Below, piece by piece: positions 12,096 to 23,221 of a stretch of 64,000 nucleotides of DNA; the first letter of the stretch is position 1, and each line of letters starts with the position of its first letter. Source of the DNA: Moringa oleifera (taxonomy: Eukaryota > Streptophyta > Magnoliopsida > Brassicales > Moringaceae); NCBI GenBank assembly GCA_021397835.1, contig JAJFZO010000087.1, forward strand, positions 5,332,001-5,396,000, written 5' to 3'. A model generated the notes under the pieces. It had not been told where the DNA came from. It ran no database searches and was given only the letters and a program-made list of their open reading frames with translations. The translations under genes were made by a program, and so were the position numbers.

Positions 12096-13060
12096 GATAG
12101 AGCAATGCTAATCGAAAAGTTTTATGGCCAAATTCATGATGGGCTATTTTGACAAAAGATCTCAAACGAAAGTTTTATGGTTCACAAGACATAGTGATTG
12201 TTATATTATTATAATGAAAAAAAATATTGTTTGTTATGTTCTTATCTTTTGATTTTTTTTGGAGATATAGATTGCTTTTTGTAATGTTAAATTTTGATGT
12301 ATAATTTTAAGCTTCACATTATTATAATGAAAAAGAAATTGTCACGGTTACTTAATTGTATTTTTAAATTTAAATTTTTTCTCTGACTAGCATCAAAAAG
12401 TGTCAAGTTGTTCCGTTTCAATTTTTTTAATTCAAACTTAAAGATTAATGATATTACCGATCAAGGTACATATATGTATATATAACATTTCTCTATGTGT
12501 ACACCTTATGTATGTACATTTTTGAGGAAAAAAATTGTTTTTTTAAAACTACTTAATGGCAACATATTCATGATTACATGGAGAATTAGTTGAAAAATGA
12601 AAGTAATTTTCATTTTGCAAGTAAGATCAGGTAGCTGTGCACCATACTTTTAGTTGATGGTGGAAGGAGTGGCTTTCACTCTTTACTTCTTAATAGAAGG
12701 GACAAGTTCAGTGGTAGCACAAAAAGGTAAATCCATATGAACAATCTTTTATATGGAAACTTTTATTGTCTTGACAGCTTTAGATTAAAATATTTTTTTT
12801 GAGAAATTTCAATAAAAAAATTGATTAGAATTCATGAAATATCAATACATTTTATTTAAAACTAAGAACGTCCTTCAATAATTCTATTAATTAGACAGCA
12901 ATGCTTATCAATTTCACCTCATGACTTACTCAACATGAGAATAATACTGAATGAGTCTATTATGTAATTTAATAAAAATGTAAAAGTAAATTTTGAATTT
13001 TATGTTTAATAATTCAAATCAGTGCTCTCTCATTATAACAGCTAAAAATTTATAATATTA
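12096..13060. other. AT-rich spacer
   Basis: No gene recognised. A 14-base word (cgaaagttttatgg, one mismatch) recurs at about 12113 and 12166. The rest is low-complexity AT-rich sequence, probably decayed transposon. The last ~40 bases look like the 3' end of an intron leading into the TAD3-like exon. Confidence 0.4.
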
Positions 13061-13080
13061 ATGGTATCTCTGCTGTGCAG

Positions 13081-13460
13081 GTGGTAAATGCTGCAGTTAT
13101 AGTGGATCCTTCAGTTAAGCAGATAATTGCTAGTCCAAGTGATCAGGTACACTCTTGGCATACTCCTGCAGAAAAGCCCAACGCTGAAACAAGCTTCTTC
13201 AAAAAGTTAGGGGCGTCTATTCCTGGTCCAAATTTCAGTGGAGGAGAAAGTAATGCAATTGGAGATTTCAATGGTTCAAGTGACAAGCCCAAAAGATCTG
13301 ATACTTCTCTTGATCGTCTAAACCCTTGGCAGTGGACTCAGAAACAACAGCATACAACAACTTCCTGCAATTGGCACCCTTTACGACATGCACCTTTTGT
13401 TGCTATTGAATCTTCTGCTGCCAGGGACAGACAGCTATTTCCTGATTTGGCACATAGTTG
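13081..13460 (+). pseudogene. TAD3: TAD3 (tRNA adenosine deaminase subunit) exon fragment
   Basis: The translation begins VVNAAVIVDPSVKQI after a good splice acceptor (tgctgtgcag, ending 13080) and continues to NPWQWTQKQQ, then WHPLRHAPFVAIESSAARDR at about 13372-13431. These are hallmarks of plant TAD3, the non-catalytic partner of TAD2 that converts A34 to I34 in tRNA anticodons; HPLRHA is the degenerate zinc-ligand region of the deaminase fold. The preceding N-terminal exons and the following PCxxC-containing part are missing, and the frame stops at 13461 after PDLAHS. The retained intron acceptor shows that the fragment came from genomic DNA, not cDNA. Probably a captured or translocated exon; an intact TAD3 should exist elsewhere. 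Confidence 0.72.
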
Positions 13461-13680
13461 AGATAAGTCTTGTCAAGTGGATCATGTGCAGTCTTTTTCC
13501 ATGGGATCTCCAGAAAAAAAAAAAAAACAGAAAGACCAACCTTACAAATGTGAGTTGAGTTTATACTGGTTCTACTTATTAACCCCCTTATTTGCACAAG
13601 TATTGGGGGAGTCTTGAAACAGATCAGATACAGAAGCACATCTAGACTGTCTCTAAGTAAAGCTAACCAACTGTCCATCA

Positions 13681-13935
13681 GATTGAAGCCTGTCTGCTTC
13701 GTCCCAGCCGCCATCTCTTGCAGTTCAACCACCATCTCAACTCTCCGTGCACACTCCAACTTCTTCTCCACCTACTTCACTGGCTGTCCAGTCGCCATGG
13801 CAGACTCCACAACCTCATGTGCTTACACCTGTCTCTGGTGAATCTGCACCTTCTCCACCGTTGACTGCTGCATCTCCTCTGTGGATCTCCATGCCACTTG
13901 CTGAGGCTCCTGCTGACAAGGGCCATCTGCTTTGA
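13681..13935 (+). pseudogene. Pro/Ser-rich coding fragment, unidentified
   Basis: One frame, ending with a stop just after 13932, gives a Pro/Ser/Thr-rich stretch (SSPPTSLAVQSPWQTPQPHV at its centre, then APSPPLTAASP) with no start codon of its own that makes sense. Such sequence occurs in extracellular glycoproteins and in ectodomains of some receptor kinases, but I cannot assign it. It follows the TAD3 fragment by about 220 bp in the same orientation and could be part of the same rearranged piece of DNA. The base composition is richer in C than its neighbours. Confidence 0.35.
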
Positions 13936-14234
13936 ACAGATTCACTGCTGCTGGCTCTCACAGCCGTTTTGGTAAAGAGTCCATTTTATTCTTTGGTCCA
14001 TATTGTTACCATCTACTTTGAGGATGAACTATTGGTCTCCCTTGCTGTCACATTGATGTTAATTACTTTCATTTCCATTTTCATGGGTTCCTATCTCATT
14101 TCTGTTTCAGAACTATAGAATATTTTCTCTCCATGATTCAGCAATATTGATGAATAATGATTAACTAGAACGAAACAAAAAAACAGACTGATAGTTGTGT
14201 TCTTGTAAAAGTAATATAACAAAGAAGATGTCTC

Positions 14235-15383
14235 CTAAGCCTGATCTAGAGGAACCAAGCTCAGGATGTAAGGAAGAACTGCCGGACAAACCAAGGATCC
14301 GGGGCCCAACTTAGTCACAACACAAACTTCCTTCAGCTTGTTAGTCTCTGCATGATACAGCAAGATCCTTGCTGCAACCCTCATCAGCAACCAACTATCT
14401 TTAAAGGCCAGAGGATCCATCCACGGGTTTGTGTTATCCCATGATCGTTCTGTCACTCTCTGGCGTAAATTGCAGAGCAAACGTGGGTGCTCTTCTTCGA
14501 GCATATCCAGGGTTTTTGAGTGTTTGAGTTCCCAATTTAGGTGGAAATCATCCTCAAGAAACCAAACCTGAAGCCCCATTTCAGAGACCATGATGTAATG
14601 CAGTTTGCCCTCGTGTTCACCAATGCATGCCTTGGGAATGCTCCTGAACTCTGTTGCAGGGACTGGAACTGGAATCAACCATGAGAGCTCGTTCTTGAGA
14701 TTAAACATTAGTATTTTATCACCATCAGTCAGCCAGTAGAGAACTTTTCCAATGAAAATGCCTTTGTTCTTGTACAAATTGTCATTGCAATGGCAGATCT
14801 CCCTGGATATCTTCCAGGCCCCTGTACCCGATGAGTATACCTCAAATGAAAAGCACAAATTTTCACCATCCTTCTCATAGCGCTGCACTATAACAAGCTT
14901 GAAACTAGTTGATGTGTCTATAGGATCCTGACAAGGATCAAATGCCGGAGCAATCAAGTTTTCTCTGGCGGGTTTTTCCCAATTCAGCCTGATCCATTGC
15001 TTTTTCAAGGGATTGCAGACGTAGAGGGCTGGGTCTTGAGAAGGGAAGCAACCCCGGCAGCACACCAGCCCATTACAGCATGCCAACAAGGCTACTTTCT
15101 CAGGTAGAAAATCAAGCACCTTCTGCTGCAACTCGGCACCTCCCCTTTTCACTGGAATGTAAGTTACGGTTTCAATATCATCAGAGCACCAGTGATATCT
15201 CTGTTGGAAGAAAAATCCTGATACAGGTTCTCTGTTTTGCAACTGAACTTTGATGAAAAACCGATCAGATATAAGTTGGTGCCATTCTTTGGAAACACAC
15301 TTTAGTCCCACTAAAAGTTTTGTTGGCAACCGGGACAGAACACAGAAGAGAATGTCAGTGTTCAGGAACCCCAAATTTCTCAT
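14235..15383 (-). CDS. F-box protein (F-box plus F-box-associated domain)
   Basis: Single-exon frame of 382 aa. The N-terminal F-box covers about residues 6-45 (DILFCVLSRLPTKLLVGLKC followed by VSKEWHQLI), the segment expected to bind SKP1 in an SCF ubiquitin ligase. It is followed by the typical associated region with ACCNGLVCC near residue 100, YVCNPLKKQW near 120 and a beta-rich C-terminal part (VYSSGTGAWKI, GKVLYWL, LKVWFLE-type strands). The target protein is unknown. The first ATG is chosen because the F-box follows at once. On the minus strand a splice-acceptor-like TCTCTTAG lies three bases before the ATG, pointing to an intron in the 5' UTR. No defects seen. Confidence 0.9.
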   Translation of the reverse strand: MRNLGFLNTDILFCVLSRLPTKLLVGLKCVSKEWHQLISDRFFIKVQLQNREPVSGFFFQQRYHWCSDDIETVTYIPVKRGGAELQQKVLDFLPEKVALLACCNGLVCCRGCFPSQDPALYVCNPLKKQWIRLNWEKPARENLIAPAFDPCQDPIDTSTSFKLVIVQRYEKDGENLCFSFEVYSSGTGAWKISREICHCNDNLYKNKGIFIGKVLYWLTDGDKILMFNLKNELSWLIPVPVPATEFRSIPKACIGEHEGKLHYIMVSEMGLQVWFLEDDFHLNWELKHSKTLDMLEEEHPRLLCNLRQRVTERSWDNTNPWMDPLAFKDSWLLMRVAARILLYHAETNKLKEVCVVTKLGPGSLVCPAVLPYILSLVPLDQA

Positions 15384-15386
15384 TTC

Positions 15387-16560
15387 CTAAGAGACAAATA
15401 GAACGAGTTGGTATGTTAAATCCAGAAACCTTAAATCTGCAAGCAGAAGACAGAAATTAGGAGAATAATATTACATCCCTTTCAGGAAAAACCAGTCAGG
15501 TGAGATAAGTGGGAAAGAACACATAAACTCTGATTACATCATATTAAACCAACAGAGAATTGGATATATCAACATAAACTGCACATCACCAGGCAATTCT
15601 CATACACTGAATGGCTGCAATTCAAGCACACTTAGCATGTAGCCTCCGGTCCTACGGCTAGGCAAACAAGTCGTTCTGAATCAGGGTAACAATTTGCAGT
15701 ATGATTTTCTTTTTCGAATTTCCTTCCCTTTCTTTCTGTTCCTCAGCAATTAAACATGAAGAACACCAGATATCTAAGTGATAGTTGTTATATTAGCAAC
15801 AACCAAGCTACTCTCGGAGTATCATTACAACTTTTGGTCTAAATCATGGCAAACTTTGCCGCTTCAAGAACCATAAATGCTAAATCTGTTATTAAAAATA
15901 AAAATAGTAATTTACAACAATCTACAAAAGAAGCAGATAAAACAAGAAGAAACAGAAACAGGAAACCAAAATCCATAAAGAAATAGCTCCAAATCTAACT
16001 CCCATTGAATCAAGCCCATATTCAATAAACAGGGAATGGCACAAAAGCTACCAGTAATGACTTCACAATCATTATACATGCAAGGCAGCCAGTAACTGAC
16101 ATGAAAGCAATAGTAATTCAATAAGCTATAAAGTGAAGAATGAAGCGAGAAAACCATTTTTACAGCAACCCTTTATTTCCCACGAAACAAACAAGCAACT
16201 ATTCAAGTCATTTGAACTCATTTTTGGGTTTCATTTTGATTCATATATAACAATCCTAAAATCGCATGCCCAAGAGGGTCAGGAATGTGGCTCACAACCC
16301 ACTACAAGGAACAAAACCGTTTAATTGCCAGATCGCATTCATCAAAAGGCAAAAGAAAAAGAATATTGTAATCCTTGTCTGCATTTAAGCAAGCATGGAG
16401 CTGGTCATTCCAAATGTTGTTGGAGTTTTGTGTGAACCAAACAACCACGAAAAACTCATGGAACGTAGATGAAGAATGAACAGAAGGAGTGTAATAAGTA
16501 CGAAGTATCAAATGTCTTTCTATCGATCAAACAAACAAATTTCTCAACCGTCTTCCTTAC
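15387..16560 (-). other. Probable 5'-UTR intron of the F-box gene
   Basis: The minus strand has an acceptor (TCTCTTAG) ending at 15387 and a good donor (TTTGTGG|GTAAGGAAG) at about 16560. No coding sequence is recognisable between them. The exon upstream, about 16561-16690, would be a 5' UTR containing a seven-codon upstream ORF (MAKQSNW, start at 16617). Inferred from splice-site form and position only. Confidence 0.35.
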
Positions 16561-17035
16561 CCACAAAACCCTCAAAGTCAAAGCCACCAAGCACTACCAG
16601 TTGCTCTGTTTCGCCATAAACAATAGCCTTATCAGCTCTCTATTTCTCCCTGCTATCGACCAGCTATCCCTCAACGTGTGATAAAGAAAATATGAAGAGA
16701 AGGAATAAAAGAGAGACAGCGCATCGCGCACCAGTAGCACACTGCACGTCAGCACTAACACCTGGTTGGCAAGGGAGCATGTAGAGAGAAAAGAGAGGAA
16801 AATGAAGGGTTCTCTTGAATGAAACCCACCGATATTTCCAATGGATCAGGTGATTGGAAACCGCCTGAACATTCAAGCTGTACCCGAAGCAACGGTGGTT
16901 ACATGATGCACGTGGTTTAGGGCGCAGGATTAGTACATGGATGAGACACAGAGATAGCTTGCCCTGGAGGCAGCTCATTGGCTGCATACTTAGGTTGCAA
17001 GCATGCAGCAGCGGTGGTACCATGAGAAGATTGAT
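16561..17035 (-). promoter_or_regulatory. Putative F-box gene leader and promoter
   Basis: This block is richer in G and C than the flanks, as plant promoter/5'-UTR regions often are. On the minus strand it has pyrimidine-rich stretches near 16660-16800. A 119-codon minus-strand frame (16664-17023) shows no family signature and is treated as chance. Confidence 0.3.
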
Positions 17036-18779
17036 TTTAATTTGATCGCATGCAATGAAAAGAATTAGGATACACGTAAAGATTATTTATTTAAAACTAA
17101 GTCAGTTCATGTTGGTCATTTTGATTAACGGATACAATTTTTATAAAATAATGCGTATCATAACTTATAAAAATATATTTAAGATTTAATAAAAACATAT
17201 AAAAAATTTAAATTTTTAATAATGTATTTTATTATTTTTATAAAATAATATTATTTTAAAATATACTAAACTAATAAAAGTATATAAATTACATAAAATT
17301 TTAGTATTCATTTGGAGTCAATCTTGATTTTTAAACAAAAATGACAAAAAAAAAACTTATCACATTGATAATCAACGATTTTATAATATTGATAATCAAC
17401 GATTTTGACCTCAAATTCTAACATCGCCAAAAATCATCATTAACATATGGGTATTATCATGTGCCACATAAGTTTCCCTCCGTAATTAACCAAAAACAAA
17501 TTTTACTTTGGTTCATTTGACATATTTTAACTTCAAAGTCAAACTAATTTTTTTATCATTGATTCTTAAATCGATGGTGGAGAGTAAGTTTAATTATTGT
17601 TCCTAACTCATATTTATGATCGATTTGTTAAGCTGTCATGTTAACAAACATTATTCAAACTTATGGAAAATGAAGCTTTAATCTTCAATGTTGCCTATTA
17701 TTTATATGGATTTAGGATTTGATTGTGTACTTTATGGATATTTAAAAATCTAGAAAGAATTAGGTTATAGAGTTAGTGTTAAAAATAGGATCGGTTTTTA
17801 TTATGTGCTTTGCTTTTCAATTGATTTGGTCAATTGCTTGGATGAATGCGTATGGGGAATCTGAAAAATTCCTTAAAGAGCATAACACAGGTTTAGTGTC
17901 CCATGAATTTGATCATTTTGATTGAATTATAAGGCATGCAATTTATACTGTTGCGAAAACTACAAGATAGGGTCACTTTTCTATAAAAGGCTTTTTACAT
18001 TTTCTTAGACTATCATTTATGCTATAGTGATTTTATATTAGTGCAAAGGCGTGAAAGGCACTTTTTTTTATTGTTGCCAGATATCATGTAAATCATAGTT
18101 TGGACAAGCATGCTTCAAATGTAATGGATTATATGCTTTGTTACTTTGATACATGAATTCGATCACATTTTGATCATATGTAATGATTAATGTCTTGTGG
18201 TTCAATGCAATGTACCTTATTTTGATCATGTACTTTGGTGTTTCAATGTAGTTAAATCACATTGGTGATTGTGTTTTATCAATATTGTGATCATATATGT
18301 TCAACATAGTTTAATTTCATAAATCAAATTATATTTATTTGTGTTCAATGAAGTAACCATACAATTTGGTCAATAGACAACTAGTCATCAAAAATATTCA
18401 AAGTACCACAAAAGATCAATAAACAACCTTGTAAAGATGAACTAAAATAACCCCTTCTTACATGTGTATCATCAATTCAAATTACAACCATTTTTCCCAT
18501 CATTCACATAACTAACTATCATTTTATAGTAAAACCTTTAGTACAGTTTTCAAATGTTACCACCATTCAAATCACAACTAATGTTTGTATTATTCACATA
18601 ACAACTATTGTTCTCATCATTCAGATAACAACTATAGTTCCCATATTCATGTTACAATCATAATTATCATCATTTAAATTACATACAAAACATTTTTTTA
18701 TGTAATTCAATCAAATTATATGTCTTCCTTTTTCATTGGAAAGAGTTTTCATGCGTAATCCTTAAGTTGTTAGATGAAG
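17036..18779. repeat. AT-rich intergenic region with short degenerate repeats
   Basis: A 19-base word (attgataatcaacgatttt) is tandemly duplicated at 17364-17382 and 17388-17406. From about 18474 to 18680 there is a degenerate ~30-base repeat built on 'attca(c/g)ataacaactat' words. Between about 18150 and 18360, 'ttgatcatat' and 'ttcaatg' words recur. Such arrays are common near the ends of CACTA and Mutator-type transposons, but no ends could be defined. No gene. Confidence 0.45.
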
Positions 18780-19450
18780 GATGGTATTTCTTAGAGAAGG
18801 AGTTATTGTTATGGTGTTGGATGTTAGTGTTGCCCTACTTGGTATTGGTGCACTACTCGATGATAATGCTACATTTTTTGTTGTAGTTGTTGATCTTATC
18901 ACTAATAATGGTGGTAGTGTTGGGTTAGGAGGGTCATTTCATTTTTTTAAATATGGACATTATGAATTGATTGTAGTTTAGCTTGTTCATAAGCTTAAAG
19001 AAGGGTTATGGGTTTAAAGAGCTTGATCATGGGTTTGAGTTCTTTACTTAGACCATTGATCTGACCAGAAACAAAACAATTTTCATCTAATCTAGGATTA
19101 CATTTGAGGAAAAAAGATTTTTATTCTTTAAATTTCTCTTGATACTCCAACATTGATCCTTTTTGTTTCATCTCATTAAATTCCTCAACTACCTTTATCA
19201 CAGTTAGTTCTCTAAACCTCTCACGTAATACTTCAACAAAAACTTCCCAAGTGTTTCCTACGTGTTGGATCTGCCAACCTTAGTACTAGATATGAGCCTT
19301 CTTTCCTAGATAAAACATTAACAAAGCAATTTCTATTATACTGAAAAGTTGAAAATACTTTTAACATTCTAGTATCTACAATTTTGGGTTATTTCCACTA
19401 AAGTTCGTCAACTTTATCTTTGGCATCTTACCTCCAAAAGTATTATTGAA
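18780..19450 (-). pseudogene. Ty3/gypsy gag remnant
   Basis: Minus-strand translation gives MPKIKLTNFSGNNPK (about 19435-19390), then TWEVFVEVLRERFREL (about 19250-19203) and MLEYQEKFKE (about 19155-19125), the order seen in plant gypsy gag proteins. A Ser/Thr/Pro-rich linker follows to about 18780, where a zinc knuckle would be expected but is not found. Several stops interrupt it. Nucleocapsid precursor of a dead retroelement. Confidence 0.6.
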
Positions 19451-19639
19451 AATATTTTGACTAGAGGTTCATTTCTAATGCCATTGATGTGAATCTATTT
19501 AGAAATGAACATGGGTGAATGCTTGATTCACCACCTAGTTGCATTGTTGCATGTGACAAATTTGAAACCATTAGTTCCTGGGAGATGAGCTATGGGTGGT
19601 ATAGGTGGTGTCATAACAGGCTTCATACCGAGGGTCGAA

Positions 19640-20340
19640 TCTTCAAGGTGACTTGAGAAATATTCTTGGATGATTTCTTTTTCAAAAAATAAATATAAAA
19701 ACAAAAGGTGTCGCCATTGATCTGTTTTAAAGTGTAATTAGATATCAAAATTCATTTATTTTCTAAAATTATTTTTTAATTTAACAAAAATAAATATAAA
19801 TAAGAAAACATTAGTCTTTCAAAATTAAAAACATGAGTTCGGGAGTCAATTATGCATGGGAAAAAATTAACATCCGTATGATGTCTCAAGATCAATATCA
19901 ATTGATCATAATTATTTTTTGATTTTAAAATTCATCTATTTTTAAAATTGATTTTCGAAAAATATGTCTAAAAAAGAATTTGATTGTGTATGAAATGGAA
20001 ACAATCAGAATTTTTATTTTTTGAGAATATAAAAGTTTAACTCTTATTTCACCTTTAATTCTTGAAATCATGTTTTCATGGTGAAAGATATAAAGGTCTT
20101 GTCCTTACTCAATCATTAACCCCTAAAACATTTTTATGATAAAAAAAACATGAAGGCTTCACTCTTTCTCAACTTTTAATTCTCAAAAATATTTTTTTGT
20201 ATGCAAATATAATGTTAATACTAAACTAAAATGCACCTAAAATATAAATAATTTCAATGTCTCATAACTCTACCACAAGCAAATGATTACTATTTACTAT
20301 CTAAATTTGATCTTAAATTCAATTTTCATAATTCTAGTAA
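19640..20340 (+). mobile_element. Gypsy (Tat/Ogre-like) LTR-related tract
   Basis: The phrases 'ggtgtcgccattgatct' (about 19708) and 'gagttcgggagtcaattatgc' (19833-19853) are hallmarks of LTRs of this gypsy group in many dicots. There is no coding sequence. The tract ends about 10 bases before the region shared by the terpene synthase and its pseudogene copy begins (20352), so a retroelement insertion probably set the upstream limit of the terpene synthase promoter. Confidence 0.5.
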
Positions 20341-20351
20341 TTTGAAGATAA

Positions 20352-20520
20352 AAATGAATTTTCGACCTGATCTGTGCATTTTCGATCCATACGATACAGT
20401 TCAGCATGATGGCTTGCCCAATAAATATGAGACCAATATAGCAGGTCTTTCACTTCAACAAGCTCCTTCCATTTAAGCAGAAAGTAAAGAAGCTAGTGAT
20501 CGTTTCCTATATATTAAAGG
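20352..20520 (+). promoter_or_regulatory. Core promoter and 5' UTR of the terpene synthase
   Basis: About 170 bases immediately before the ATG are conserved in the pseudogene copy at 31336-31502. The likely TATA position is 20420-20428. In this intact gene it reads CAATAAATAT, whereas the pseudogene copy keeps a canonical TATAAATA at 31400-31407. The segment from about 20440 to 20520 should be the 5' UTR. Confidence 0.55.
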
Positions 20521-21199
20521 ATGTCTAAACCAGCTTCTGTGGTTCCTACTGTTTCCCCTCAAAATGTTTCGTCCAACACTATCAATCGTCGCTGTGCTAA
20601 CTTCCGTCCTAGTTTTTGGGGGAATCGCTTCATATTAAATGCTTCTGATGATTCAACGGTACCTAGTTATTATACATGTGTTTACAAGCCACTTCATTTT
20701 ATCCTTAGATTAGTTGAGAATGCATTTCTTGGATTTGCATGCTTGCATGTTTTCATAGGCCTAAGTACTCTCATTAGTTATTTGCTTCTTCCTTTGCATA
20801 TTGCATTGGATTAGAGCTTCTAACCATCTACACAAAATAACTATTATTGTTAATCGTTTTCGCAGACTTGTGATGTTCCAACTCAAGAACAAATGCAAGA
20901 ACGAAAACAAGCAGTTAAAAGGATGCTAGTGGCAGCTACAGATGAAGCTTCCCAGAAACTAGCCTTAATTGATGCAATCCAACGCTTAGGAGTTGCATAC
21001 CATTTTGAGAGAGAGATAGAAAATGAATTAGGAAAAATCTATTATGACTACGGCAGTAATGATCACAACAATCTCTATACCGTTGCCCTTCAATTTCGAC
21101 TGCTTAGACAGCAAGGATTTAAAATTCCTTGTGGTAAGTCTCTTCCTTAAAATTCCTTCCATAATTCTCCAATGTCTTTCTTGAACAAATCATGATTAA

Positions 21200-21241
<42 letters not shown>

Positions 21242-23221
21242 AAAATCGCTTATAGACTGTATCTTCGCTCCAGCAAATTTACCGTCAATCTAAACCATAT
21301 ATGGACATTATACAGAACTAGCATTTACCATCTACATTGTATGTAGATAGTTCTTCATATATGGAAAGCTAATGAAAAGTATAGATATCTATATATGTGT
21401 GTTTGTGCCTAAAGCTTGAGGTTATTCCTGCAGAAGTGTTTGACAAGTTCAAAGACGAAAAAGGAAACTTTAAGGAATCCTTGCTTAGCGACGTCCCAGG
21501 CATGCTAGAACTTTATGAAGCTTCACATATGCAAGTACGTGGAGAAGACATACTAGAGGAAGCACTGGCTTTCACTACCACTCACCTTAAGTCCGTAGCA
21601 AGTACTTTGCATGATCCTCTTGCAGCACAAGTTGCTTGGGCCCTGAAACAACCTATTCGCAGAGGCTTGACTAGGCTAGGAGCTAAGAACTTCTTCTCCA
21701 TATACCAAGAAGTCAGTTCTCATAACAGAGATTTACTGAAATTTGCAAAATTGGATTTCAATTTGTTACAATCTCTACACAAAAAAGAGTTGAGTGAGAT
21801 CTCCAGGTCAGATGTTATTCTTGATATTCATCATGTGCTTAGCTATCTAAAGTTTGAATTATGTCAATGAATATATGTGTGTACTACTTTTCAGGTGGTG
21901 GAAAGATTTAGACTTTGCAAGAAAGCTACCTTATGCCAGAGATAGACTGGTTGAGTGTTACTTTTGGATATTAGGAGTGTGTTTTGAGCCTCAATATTCA
22001 TTTGTGAGAAAGATAATGACCAAAGTGATTTGCATTTCATCAGTAATAGATGATACATATGATGCGTATGGCACATTTGAAGAACTTGAAGTCTTTACTG
22101 AAGCAATTGAGAGGTTCATAAAAATACTTATATTTTCACCTAAGAATTAATAGGTATTGCTTGCAGGTTAACTTGATTACATAATTATATATCATGTTTA
22201 AACTTTCAGGTGGGATATGAGCAGCTTAGATAAACTTCCAGAATACATGAAACTATGTTATAGAACACTCTTAGATGTTTATCAAGAAATAGAAGACGAG
22301 ATGAGGACACAAAAAAAGTCGTATCGTGTCCAATACGCCAAAGAAAGGGTAAATTCACTTCAACTTGACATCAACGATCCTTTCTTTGTTCTCCACTTCT
22401 CCCTGGATTCATAAAATTATCAGCTTAATACTTATATAATCATCTCATCTCGTTAATCAAGATGAAAGAACTAGTCAAGGCCTACTTAGCTGAAGCCAAA
22501 TGGCTGCATGAAGATTACATACCAACCATGGAAGAGTACATGCCCGTAGCGCTCACATCGACTGGCTACTCCCTGCTTATAATCACAACTTTTGTCAGCA
22601 TGGGAGATTTAGTAACAGAAGATGTCTTTGATTGGCTATCCAATGACAATAAAATCTTGAGAGCTGCATCTGTCATTTGTCGACTCATGGACGACATTGT
22701 TTCTCACAAGGTATCGATACATTTTTTTCTATACTAAGTGTTTCATAAAATTTTATTAACGTCAACGTCCAGGAGGCGAAGTATTCAAATTAAACTATTA
22801 GTTTATTGAATGGAAGGGATTCCTTTTATAAAATTCATATTATTTTTCAACATATATTCCAATATAAATTTGTACTCCTTTTAAAATTACAACCATTTGC
22901 ATATGATATTATTTATATTTGCAGTTTGAACAAGAGAGAGAGCATGCACCCTCCAGCATCGAGTGCTACATGAAGCAATATGGTGTGACAGAGCTGGAGA
23001 CATGTAACGTGCTTAGGAAGCAAGTAATGAATGGTTGGAAAGACTTAAACAAGGCATTTTTTAGACCCACTGCCGTGCCCATGTGTCTCCTAACTTGTGT
23101 TCTCAACTTCACAATAGTAATGGATCTGCTTTATGCGGAGGAGGACGCCTACACACATATTGGAAAAGCTGCAATAGATGGCATCACTGCATTGCTCATT
23201 GATCCAGCAGTGCCAATTTAA
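20521..23221 (+). CDS. Sesquiterpene synthase, TPS-a subfamily
   Basis: Class I terpene synthase cyclising farnesyl diphosphate; there is no transit peptide, so a cytosolic location is expected. The seven exons are 20521-20658, 20866-21133, 21434-21806, 21895-22113, 22210-22348, 22462-22710 and 22925-23221. All introns are GT-AG and all phases fit. The product is 560 aa, the usual TPS-a length and exon count. Visible motifs: RRx8W (R23, R24, W33), RxR (R275-D-R277), DDxxD (D312, D313, D316; DDTYD) and the NSE/DTE metal site (D456, D457, S460, E464; DDIVSHKFE). A second donor 33 bases further on in exon 1 is possible, but ACG|GTACCT fits family length better. The product cannot be predicted. 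Intron 2 holds a (TA)n run. Reading frame and splice sites look functional. Related broken copies lie at 24035-24110 and 31336-32009. Confidence 0.93.
21202..21232. repeat. (TA)n microsatellite in terpene synthase intron 2
   Basis: Pure AT dinucleotide run inside intron 2, away from both splice sites. Likely polymorphic in length; no other role is visible. Confidence 0.9.

Noticed and set aside
13403..13841. Overlapping frames on both strands over the TAD3 and Pro-rich fragments
   Set aside because: Shadows of the better supported plus-strand fragments; no family signature.
16664..17023. 119-codon minus-strand frame
   Set aside because: No recognisable domain, lies in the probable promoter/leader of the F-box gene.
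18781..18981. 66-codon plus-strand hydrophobic frame
   Set aside because: It is antisense to the Ser/Thr/Pro-rich linker of a gypsy gag remnant.
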